DNA from: Streptococcus cuniculi
GTDB lineage: Bacteria > Bacillota > Bacilli > Lactobacillales > Streptococcaceae
Length of the DNA: 64,000 nucleotides
Direction of reading: 5' to 3'
Assembly: GCF_001921845.1 (NCBI RefSeq)
Contig: NZ_MSJM01000001.1
Location: 62,001-126,000, forward strand
Shown here piece after piece: positions 37,938-44,456 of this stretch. Under the pieces are notes generated by a model that saw only the letters and a list, made by a program, of their open reading frames with translations, had not been told where the DNA came from and searched no databases. Position 1 is the stretch's first letter; each line of letters begins with the position of its first letter. The translations under genes and the position numbers were made by a program.

Positions 37938-39209
37938 CTAAGACATCGTGGCAAAGATTTTTTTCGGCGGATACTTCAGCAAGGCCAGACAAGATACCAA
38001 TACCGCACCGAGCGATAAGGCCAAATCACTCCCTACAATGACGAGGATATCTAGCAGCGTTACTCCTACCGAATGCGCCATCAGGCTTTCCAGACTATGG
38101 TGATTGGTTAAAAAGACTGCTGGCAGAAATTCCCCATTATCTGCATTGGCATAGGTGGTCGTCAGCATATCCCGCATCAGGCTCTCCCTCACGTAAGGTA
38201 AGACAAAAGCTGTTATGCAAAGAGCGAGCACCAGCGTCATGCTAGCTAAAACCAGCACCTCGATTAGGTATTGACAGACAATCTCGAGGCGGCTTTTACC
38301 GAGGGATTGTAAAATACCGATTTCCAATTGCCGCCCTTTCATCCATAGATGGAGGAAAAAGAGAAGAAGGAGATGAGTGAGTAGGAGAGTCCCCCATACA
38401 ACGACTTTCAACAACTGCTGCTGATTGTGGAGCGTTTTTAACTGTGTTTGCAGGTTCGAATTTGCCTTGATTTGATAGGCCTGACGGATTTCTGGATTGG
38501 CTTCTAAAGCAGCCTGCGCTTGTGAGGCCAGGGCGGGTGTTTTTGCTTCATAGATACTGGTATGGTAAGGATAATCAGGGTTGACGTGTGCGATGGTCTC
38601 TTTTGTCGTCACAATATTATTTTCAAAAGAATGGCTTTCCTTTGAGACAGTTGGAAGCGAACTGCTTTTAAAAATCCCAACGATGTGCAACTCGTAGGCC
38701 ACCCCATTTTTGAATCGAATGGGCAGGGTATCTCCGACAGTCAGCCCGTATTTGTCCGCAAGCGTGCGACTAATCAAGGCCTGTCCGCTACTATTGTTTG
38801 CTGGATAGGCACCTGTCTCAAGGGGTGCTTGTTTCTCTAGTAGCTGGCTGTTTTCAAAAAAATCCTGATTGACCAAGCTGTACAATCTACTGGCTTCTGA
38901 TGTATCAGACGCGACCGTCACTTCTTCTGCTATCAAGTGGCGAGCAGCCAGCCCATACTCCGACATCATCTTTTCAAACTCTGCTCGACTAGAAGCTGTA
39001 GCAGGTGAGGAGGAACCGTCCTCCAGTAATGTTGTCAAAAACTGCTTGGATTGCTGGTCTGATAAGCGCTTCATATCCATTGTCAAGCTGGTATTGAGGG
39101 CAACTGCCACACTAAGAGCTAGACTGATACAGAAAAGCAAGCCTGTCAAGAGGGCACTTTTCATCGGATGTCGCTTGAGGTACAGAACCGCACGAGTAAA
39201 CGGATGCAT
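37938..39209 (-). CDS. FtsX/MacB-type ABC permease
   Basis: A 423-residue permease with the same layout as its neighbour: an N-terminal helix (about 17-38), an extracellular domain (about 40-270) and three helices (about 275-293, 320-345, 385-408). First gene of the permease-permease-ATPase operon. The probable role is export or extraction of a peptide or lipid-like substrate, with the extracellular parts of the two permeases forming the capture site. The substrate is unknown. Confidence 0.82.
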   Translation of the reverse strand: MHPFTRAVLYLKRHPMKSALLTGLLFCISLALSVAVALNTSLTMDMKRLSDQQSKQFLTTLLEDGSSSPATASSRAEFEKMMSEYGLAARHLIAEEVTVASDTSEASRLYSLVNQDFFENSQLLEKQAPLETGAYPANNSSGQALISRTLADKYGLTVGDTLPIRFKNGVAYELHIVGIFKSSSLPTVSKESHSFENNIVTTKETIAHVNPDYPYHTSIYEAKTPALASQAQAALEANPEIRQAYQIKANSNLQTQLKTLHNQQQLLKVVVWGTLLLTHLLLLFFLHLWMKGRQLEIGILQSLGKSRLEIVCQYLIEVLVLASMTLVLALCITAFVLPYVRESLMRDMLTTTYANADNGEFLPAVFLTNHHSLESLMAHSVGVTLLDILVIVGSDLALSLGAVLVSCLALLKYPPKKIFATMS

Positions 39210-39356
39210 GAGTTCTCCTTCCTTTCCCTAATATAATTTCAGTATATCAAACGCCTATCTTCTTTCTCTAACACTCCTCTGTTTTTTCTCTACGTTTTAT
39301 GTTCTTCCGATGTTGCTTAGACATCGCACCACTCAAACATCTGTTACGGACAGATA

Positions 39357-39390
39357 AAAGAGAGCAGATTTTACTATCTACTCTCTTTGG
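39357..39390 (-). terminator. Terminator after the G5 surface-protein gene
   Basis: The arms AAAGAGAG and CTCTCTTT, extended by AGAT/ATCT across one mismatch, form a hairpin about 20 bp beyond the stop codon at 39409. Confidence 0.65.
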
Positions 39391-39408
39391 GAAAACCTCT
39401 GTGTCAGA

Positions 39409-40407
39409 TTATTTTTTACGATTTTTGGCAAACAAACCTGTCAGACCTGCCAAAGCGACTCCAACAAAGGATAGGAGACTAGGCACTGCATTGGTTCTTG
39501 GTAAAACGCGACCGTTCTTTCCTCGAGCTTGTTGGCCTTTCTTGCCAGCGACTGTCTTTCCATCGCCTTTTTTGTCTGGGGCTGGTGTTTTCGCAACTTT
39601 CTTGTTGACTTCTTTGGTACCGATTTCCACTACTTCATCAATAGCGGGCTTGGTGATGGTATCTGAAATGACCGTACGAAATACAAGTTCTTCCCCTTGC
39701 ATTTTCACTTCTTCAACAACTGTCCGTACACCTGCCTCACCTTTTGTGACAAGGCGTTTTTCACCCTTTGGCAAGTCCGCATTTTCTCTGGTGATTGTTT
39801 GGTATGGAACTGCTTCTTCACGTGTTTCCTGATGAGTGGTAATCTCAGGTGTTTCTGGTGTTTCTGGCTTCTGGATTCGTTGAGCTGGAACGAGCGGAGT
39901 TAGCGGCACACTTGGTTTTGCAATTGGTTTGGCTGGAACAAGTGGAGTCCACGGTTTGCTGGACAATGAACGATACAGTTCGTTGAACCGCTTTTGCTTC
40001 GGATAAATATCGTCCCTAAGAAATCCTACAAAATCACTATTTTTACCACCAGTTTCAATCGTTGCATAAGTAGTATAGAACATCTTGTTCAATAACTCTC
40101 TCATCTCTTGATTATCTGGATATTCCTTACGCTTCTGCTCCAAATCCCGCGCGATGTATTCCATCTCTCCATAGTGAACCGCGTCATACAGGCGGGATAC
40201 ACGTTGGTCTAGTTCAGCATCGGTCAGGTTCGCATCCTTTTCAGGATTCAAACTTTCAAAGAACTGCATATAGCCATCTAACAGGTGACCAACTTCCTTC
40301 CAAACATCCATCTGACCCTTGTATAAGGACTCATCTGTCACTTCTGGCAACTGCTTAATACCGCTTAAAATCCGTTTTGTTTTTTCAAGTGTTGCTTTTT
40401 TCTTCAT
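39409..40407 (-). CDS. Cell-wall surface protein, C-terminal part (G5 domain, sorting signal) of a frameshifted gene
   Basis: This 332-residue frame has no signal peptide and no ribosome site, but ends with a sortase signal: LPRTN, a hydrophobic segment and KNRKK. From the N-terminus it shows helical repeat sequence continuing the upstream frame, a proline-rich wall-spanning stretch with repeated TPLVPA (about 152-190), and a G5 domain (about 190-275). It overlaps the upstream frame by 23 bp at a run of six A. With five A the two frames would join into one protein of about 660 residues. So this is best read as the second half of one gene broken by a +1 base insertion, or a sequencing error. 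Confidence 0.75.
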   Translation of the reverse strand: MKKKATLEKTKRILSGIKQLPEVTDESLYKGQMDVWKEVGHLLDGYMQFFESLNPEKDANLTDAELDQRVSRLYDAVHYGEMEYIARDLEQKRKEYPDNQEMRELLNKMFYTTYATIETGGKNSDFVGFLRDDIYPKQKRFNELYRSLSSKPWTPLVPAKPIAKPSVPLTPLVPAQRIQKPETPETPEITTHQETREEAVPYQTITRENADLPKGEKRLVTKGEAGVRTVVEEVKMQGEELVFRTVISDTITKPAIDEVVEIGTKEVNKKVAKTPAPDKKGDGKTVAGKKGQQARGKNGRVLPRTNAVPSLLSFVGVALAGLTGLFAKNRKK

Positions 40408-41389
40408 CTTTCAAGGCTTGAACATTTGCTTTTTTCGCTTTTTGCAAAACAGCCTCTAGCTGATTCACTGTCTGCAAGTGTTCTAAGCGACCTTTAAAGT
40501 CTACTTTCTGTTCCTTAGGTAAATAACGCAATTTTTCAATCGTATCAGAAACGCTCTGTCTCTTGTCAAAGACAACTTTGTTGGCTGCCGCAGTAGCTTC
40601 AGCTTCCTTGAGAATACTATCAATCTCTGACTCTGTCCCTGCATTCTCCAGACGAGTCAAATAATCTGAACGTTCACCTACATCTAAGTCATTTTTTGAC
40701 TTCAGTATCTTTTCAGCTTCTGCTTTTTTAGCTGCAATCTGTTTCCGAGTGGCTACATCTTGCGCGGCTTCTTGCTTGACCATCTCAATTGCTTCCATCG
40801 TCGTTGCATTGTTGACCTTGGTATAATATTGATTTTTGATAGCATTTGGTAGTTCGTTCATCTGACCAATTTCTGCAATAGCCTGTTTCTTAGCTTCTGC
40901 TAACTTAGCCTCTTCTTCTTGTTTGGCTATTAACTGTTTGCCAAAAGCTTGGAGCTCCATAATGGTTTTGGACGAGTTGCTCGCAAAATTGTTAAACTCT
41001 TCAGCCAGTTTAGGTGGTAAAACACTTTTTACCCCAAAAATAAGATTCGCACGAGCTTTTGCATAATCCTCTTCGACTTCCGCCTTGAAAGTAGCTAGCG
41101 GCTTTTTCGTTGCTGCTTCTAGCTGGGTTTTAACCGTAGTTGGATTTTCTCCCTTGGCAAGAGCGGTAAAATACGCTGCTCCCACTTGTTGCTTGTAATA
41201 TGCTAGTTTTGCCTCTGTCACTGCGTAATCGCTTAACTCCTTAACCTTTTGATAGAGACTGTTAAGCTCCGCCTTCAATTGAGCATCTGGCTGTTGAACT
41301 CCTGTACTTGGAGCAGCTTGCTGTGCCTGCACAACATGTGGTGCTAGTAAGGTTGCGACTGCTGCTGCAGCATATAATTGTTTTTTCAT
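40385..41389 (-). CDS. Cell-wall surface protein, N-terminal part (signal peptide, GA-like repeats) of a frameshifted gene
   Basis: A 334-residue frame with a signal peptide (MKKQLYAAAAVATLLAPHVVQAQ, cleavage near residue 23) and a long helical region. From about residue 165 there are three imperfect repeats of about 50 residues built like GA albumin-binding modules: MNELPNAIKNQYYTKV, DLDVGERSDYLTRL and RYLPKEQKVDFKGRL mark the equivalent helix turns. It has no anchor, so alone it would be secreted. It runs into a stop right after a six-A run, where the next frame takes over. Binding to albumin or another host protein is an inference from the repeats. Confidence 0.75.
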   Translation of the reverse strand: MKKQLYAAAAVATLLAPHVVQAQQAAPSTGVQQPDAQLKAELNSLYQKVKELSDYAVTEAKLAYYKQQVGAAYFTALAKGENPTTVKTQLEAATKKPLATFKAEVEEDYAKARANLIFGVKSVLPPKLAEEFNNFASNSSKTIMELQAFGKQLIAKQEEEAKLAEAKKQAIAEIGQMNELPNAIKNQYYTKVNNATTMEAIEMVKQEAAQDVATRKQIAAKKAEAEKILKSKNDLDVGERSDYLTRLENAGTESEIDSILKEAEATAAANKVVFDKRQSVSDTIEKLRYLPKEQKVDFKGRLEHLQTVNQLEAVLQKAKKANVQALKDEEKSNT

Positions 41390-41460
41390 AATAATAGGTT
41401 CTACCTTTCTAAAGACAAGCTATGAGGATACATAGCCAATCTAAGCCGATTCTTACCACC

Positions 41461-41489
41461 ATTATATATAAAAAGGGAAAGAGTGACAA
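41461..41489 (-). promoter_or_regulatory. Promoter of the surface-protein gene
   Basis: Minus-strand TTGTCA (41484-41489) and TATAAT (41461-41466) are spaced by 17 bp, about 70 bp upstream of the start. The rest of the 41390-41744 gap is AT-rich (41500-41620) with no gene. Confidence 0.7.
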
Positions 41490-41701
41490 ATCAATCCTAA
41501 AATACCTGTGTTTTATAAATGGCGAACATTTTTTATTTATTTTAGCAATATTTTTACAAAAAACTAACCTTTTTATCTGTTTGAATATTTTTATGAACAA
41601 ATAACAAACATTACTCTGTTATCTAGTGATTCGGCTTCATTTTTCCTCTCAAACTACAGACAAAACACAGAAAGCCTTTACTTCGTCTACAAATGAAACT
41701 T

Positions 41702-41732
41702 AAAAAATCCCCCAGAATGAGCTGAAGGATAG
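41702..41732 (-). terminator. Terminator of the VTC/DUF4956 operon
   Basis: On the minus strand the arms ATCCTTCAG and CTGGGGGAT (with two G-T pairs) are followed by six T. The hairpin lies about 15 bp after the DUF4956 stop codon. Confidence 0.7.
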
Positions 41733-41744
41733 GTATTTTAGAAA

Positions 41745-42428
41745 CTATAGGTATTTTTTCTTAGGAGCTTGTTTGTGGAGATGAATGCTGATAGGCTCTA
41801 CCGCAAGTAAGCTATCCATCAACTGCTGATCGCTCATCTTCCGATTCAGAAGCACCTGATACTCCAAGATCAGGACCTCCTTCTTTTTCTTATACTGGAC
41901 GGATAGCAATTCGACCTGCTGGCAAACCTTGCCCAATTGATGGTCCACAAAGCCTTGGTTTTCATACTCTTTCGGAAGGCTAATCAACAGATAACGTCTC
42001 TCTTGATTGATTTGGGCAAAACGTGTATTCTCTAATATCAGCACCATCAAACCCAAGAGGAGGGTGACTGCAATCGCTAGCGTCACATGCCCCATTCCCG
42101 TCGCAAGACCAATCGCTGTCGCCATAAAGACCGCCAAGAGCTCCTTTGAGCTCCCTGCTGCTGAACGAAAACGAATCAGACTAAAGGTTCCTGCAACTGC
42201 GACACTGGTACCAAGGCTTCCATTGATTAAAAAGATGATGACCGCAATCAAACTGGGCAACAGACTCAAGGTCACCACAAATTCCTTGGTGTAGCTAGTC
42301 TTGTACTTGTAAATCCCTGCAAGCACCAGCCCCAGAATGAGACTGACAGCCAAACTAAGCCCTAGCTGTCCTACCGTGACATTGGTCGTACTGCTGGTGA
42401 AAATACTCCTAAACAACTGCGTTTCCAT
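41745..42428 (-). CDS. DUF4956 membrane protein
   Basis: A 227-residue protein with four membrane segments (about 18-38, 48-66, 70-90, 97-122) and the conserved GTFSLIRFRSA motif near 78-88, then a soluble C-terminal domain of about 90 residues. These features match DUF4956, whose genes usually sit beside a VTC-domain gene. The ATG at 42428 is chosen because GGAGG lies eight bases upstream; a GTG nine bases earlier is too close to that site. It overlaps the VTC gene by 20 bp. Function is unknown. A membrane partner for a polyphosphate-type enzyme is the obvious guess. Confidence 0.85.
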   Translation of the reverse strand: METQLFRSIFTSSTTNVTVGQLGLSLAVSLILGLVLAGIYKYKTSYTKEFVVTLSLLPSLIAVIIFLINGSLGTSVAVAGTFSLIRFRSAAGSSKELLAVFMATAIGLATGMGHVTLAIAVTLLLGLMVLILENTRFAQINQERRYLLISLPKEYENQGFVDHQLGKVCQQVELLSVQYKKKKEVLILEYQVLLNRKMSDQQLMDSLLAVEPISIHLHKQAPKKKYL

Positions 42429-43152
42429 GGCGCTCACCTCCCCTACTTGCCTGCGCTAGACGATAGGCAGTTCCATATTTTGAAAAAGATTGCTTTTCAA
42501 TCTGGTATTTGGCTAATAACGCAACCAACCAAGCGGGTTGCTCTTCTGGCACCTTGATTTCCATGATGACTTTATCGGGATTAAGCAACGGCTCACCAAA
42601 TTTCCCTGCAAACACATCGACATGGACATCACGATACAGAAGATTCTGATCCACCGTTACGCGTACCCCTCTATCCTCTTTTCCTTTGAACGACACACGG
42701 TCATAGTAGATATACATTTTGGGCTTGATGGCACCATAGCGTTCCCGCAAGGTTACTAGTTCAGATGTCACCTTTTCATCGCAAATGGCCTCATCCACCG
42801 TTCCTTTTTCCACATAATTCATCACTGCAAGCGGCGTTGAGGTCAGGCGGTACTTGAACCCTATGCCGTTTTCTTTTTTCTTGATTTCTAAAAAAGCCTG
42901 ACTATCTGGAGACGGTGTGGCATCATAGACCCGCATCCTCACTTTTTCTCGACCGTTTTTCTTTTCGATGGCATCCTGAATCATGTCAAACTGTTCATTA
43001 TCAAAATAGAGATTGGTAATGGTGGACTTGGCATAATCATCTGCCACCATGTAGGCGCGCAATTCCTGTTCAAACTGGGCAAATACCTTTTTGTCTACAA
43101 TATACTTTGATTCTTTCCGTCTAAATTGTTTCTGGACGATTCTCGTTTTCAT
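42409..43152 (-). CDS. VTC-domain protein, putative polyphosphate polymerase
   Basis: A 247-residue tunnel-fold protein. Conserved charged residues of the VTC/TTM family are visible: FRRKESKYIVD at 10-20, REKVRMRVYD near 68-77, FLEIKKKENG near 86-95, YYDRVSFKGKEDRGVRVTVD near 148-167, VIMEIKVPE near 193-201 and the late SFSKYG near 222-227. In yeast the same domain makes polyphosphate from ATP. The bacterial relatives paired with DUF4956 have not been clearly assigned. It has no membrane segment. Confidence 0.85.
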   Translation of the reverse strand: MKTRIVQKQFRRKESKYIVDKKVFAQFEQELRAYMVADDYAKSTITNLYFDNEQFDMIQDAIEKKNGREKVRMRVYDATPSPDSQAFLEIKKKENGIGFKYRLTSTPLAVMNYVEKGTVDEAICDEKVTSELVTLRERYGAIKPKMYIYYDRVSFKGKEDRGVRVTVDQNLLYRDVHVDVFAGKFGEPLLNPDKVIMEIKVPEEQPAWLVALLAKYQIEKQSFSKYGTAYRLAQASRGGERHGNAVV

Positions 43153-43244
43153 GTCTCACTTCCTTTATCCTTGATGAAACTAGGGTACCAAAGAAAGATG
43201 AAAGAAAACTGAAAGTTTCATTAAAGAAATCTTAAACAGAATAG

Positions 43245-43273
43245 TTGGGTTCTGCTACCAAACATGGTATAGT
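43245..43273 (+). promoter_or_regulatory. Promoter of the orphan 100-residue gene
   Basis: TTGGGT (43245-43250) and TATAGT (43268-43273) are spaced by 17 bp with TGG before the -10, 40 bp upstream of the start. Confidence 0.65.
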
Positions 43274-43312
43274 GAAGTAACCCACTTACATTTTAAGAAT
43301 TGAGGAAGTATC

Positions 43313-43615
43313 ATGTACGAATTTTGCCTTGAATACGGCTGTTTTCCCGTTAAAAAAATTGATGACTTTGCCGATCACCGCAAGGAAATCCCTGATTTTC
43401 TAACAGATGATGAGGACTTGATTGCCCAACTAGAGCACATCAACCAACTGTTTCATGAGTTATTTCTGACCATTGAATGCAAGTTCGACTACATCGGCAA
43501 GCAATTCCCAGAGAAAATCGCAGTCATTCATGAACTCTATGACGAGATTGCCGAACAACTCCTCGCCAAATACGGCGAGACAGAGAAGATTAAGATTGAA
43601 TTATTTTTATTATAA
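43313..43615 (+). CDS. Orphan acidic protein, unknown function
   Basis: A 100-residue, acidic, mostly helical protein starting MYEFCLEYGCFPVKK, with no membrane segment or known motif. It has its own promoter and its own terminator and is flanked by unrelated minus-strand genes. A GAGG box lies seven bases upstream of the ATG. The complete transcription unit and sensible start make it a likely real gene. I do not recognise its family. Small acidic proteins of this type can be immunity or antitoxin proteins, but no partner gene is present. Confidence 0.65.
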   Translation: MYEFCLEYGCFPVKKIDDFADHRKEIPDFLTDDEDLIAQLEHINQLFHELFLTIECKFDYIGKQFPEKIAVIHELYDEIAEQLLAKYGETEKIKIELFLL

Positions 43616-43623
43616 GAAAACAA

Positions 43624-43650
43624 AAAACTTGGATTTCCAAGTTTTTTTGT
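43624..43650 (+). terminator. Terminator of the orphan gene
   Basis: The arms AACTTGGA and TCCAAGTT with a two-base loop are followed by seven T, about 10 bp after the stop codon. Confidence 0.85.
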
Positions 43651-43653
43651 TTG

Positions 43654-43757
43654 AAGAAAAAGTTCTTTCTTTTATGATACTTTTCTTAGGTGGTATGGAC
43701 AGTACTTGATACTCTTCGAAAATCAACAGCAGACGATGTATCAAATCATTCAAAAGA
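43654..43757. repeat. Patchwork of intergenic repeat fragments (BOX-A-like piece included)
   Basis: Three short pieces recur elsewhere in the window or genus. GAAAAAGTTCTTT and CTTTTCTTAGGTGGT also occur at 30023-30056. GATACTCTTCGAAAATC near 43711 resembles the start of the pneumococcal BOX-A element. GATGTATCAAA with TCATTCAA also occurs near 30325-30343. No gene is present. Confidence 0.55.
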
Positions 43758-44189
43758 CTATACTTCATCTGCTTGATAGCGCTCTTCGCCCCACCAGTAA
43801 GGCATGAGATCTTTTAAGGTCACAATCTCACGCTTGTCATAGTCGAGCATGATTTCCATATTTTTGTTATCACGCGATAGTTGCATGAGAAATTCACGAC
43901 AGGCACCGCAAGGCATACCTGACCCACCTCCATACGGAGGTTTGTCACGGAAAGCAATCATGCGCTTGATGGTCGTCTGCCCCGATTGTTGGTACATGTT
44001 AAAAGCAGCTGCACGTTCTGCGCACAGATGAAAGACGCCTGCCGTTCCCTCCATACAAAAGCCCGTGAAAATCTCTCCATTTTCTGCTTCAAAAGCCGCC
44101 ACCACATGATGGGCATAAACAAAGGGTGTTACTTCTTCAGGTGCATACTGCTCTTTAGCTACTTCATACAATCTCGTCCAAATGTCCAT
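43758..44189 (-). CDS. Cytidine deaminase-like protein
   Basis: A 143-residue member of the cytidine/blasticidin-S deaminase fold. The zinc motif CAERAAAF near 55-62 (with the catalytic Glu) and the second PCGACREFL near 92-100 are complete. Nucleoside salvage is possible, but the sequence is closer to uncharacterised deaminase-like proteins than to standard Cdd, and the substrate is not assigned. It overlaps the DUF2087 gene by 26 bp. Confidence 0.82.
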   Translation of the reverse strand: MDIWTRLYEVAKEQYAPEEVTPFVYAHHVVAAFEAENGEIFTGFCMEGTAGVFHLCAERAAAFNMYQQSGQTTIKRMIAFRDKPPYGGGSGMPCGACREFLMQLSRDNKNMEIMLDYDKREIVTLKDLMPYWWGEERYQADEV

Positions 44190-44451
44190 TTCTTTCTCCT
44201 ATCGTATAGGTTTGACCGTAGGCATCACGCTCTAAAAAACCATAATCAACCAAGTACCGCCGCAAAATCGCGGGGTCATCATAGTAAGTCCTGAAAAAAT
44301 CGTTGATTTGTTTTTCTGTAAATTCTTGCCCCTGCTTTGCTAATTCTTCCTGAAAATAGCGAAACAGTTGCAATTTGGCCTTCTCTTTTCTAGGAATGGT
44401 CAGCAATCGCCCATTCTTAACATATTTTTCTTGAATGTCTGCTGGATTCAT
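44164..44451 (-). CDS. DUF2087 protein
   Basis: A 95-residue protein matching DUF2087: LLTIPRKEKAKLQLFRYF near 16-33, then FTEKQINDFFRTYYDDPAILRRYLVDYGFLER across 38-72, a winged-helix-like layout also found at the end of some regulators. A small DNA-binding protein is plausible but unproved. It sits 5 bp after pheT and overlaps the deaminase-like gene, so it may be co-transcribed with pheST. Confidence 0.85.
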   Translation of the reverse strand: MNPADIQEKYVKNGRLLTIPRKEKAKLQLFRYFQEELAKQGQEFTEKQINDFFRTYYDDPAILRRYLVDYGFLERDAYGQTYTIGERNGHLDEIV

Positions 44452-44456
44452 GAGTT

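Noticed and set aside
39299-39832. A 177-codon plus-strand frame opposite the G5 part of the surface protein
   Set aside because: The minus-strand product has a clear G5 domain and sorting signal. The antisense product shows nothing recognisable.
40385-40407. Programmed ribosomal frameshift at the A6 run of the surface-protein gene
   Set aside because: The A runs do not form the A-AAA-AAG slippery heptamer in the needed frame, and joining the two frames needs a +1 shift, not the usual -1. Mutation, polymerase slippage or sequencing error fit better.
41735-41760. A third MtaR-like box near the DUF4956 stop codon
   Set aside because: Only the half-site AAACTATA is present, it overlaps coding sequence, and no methionine gene follows.
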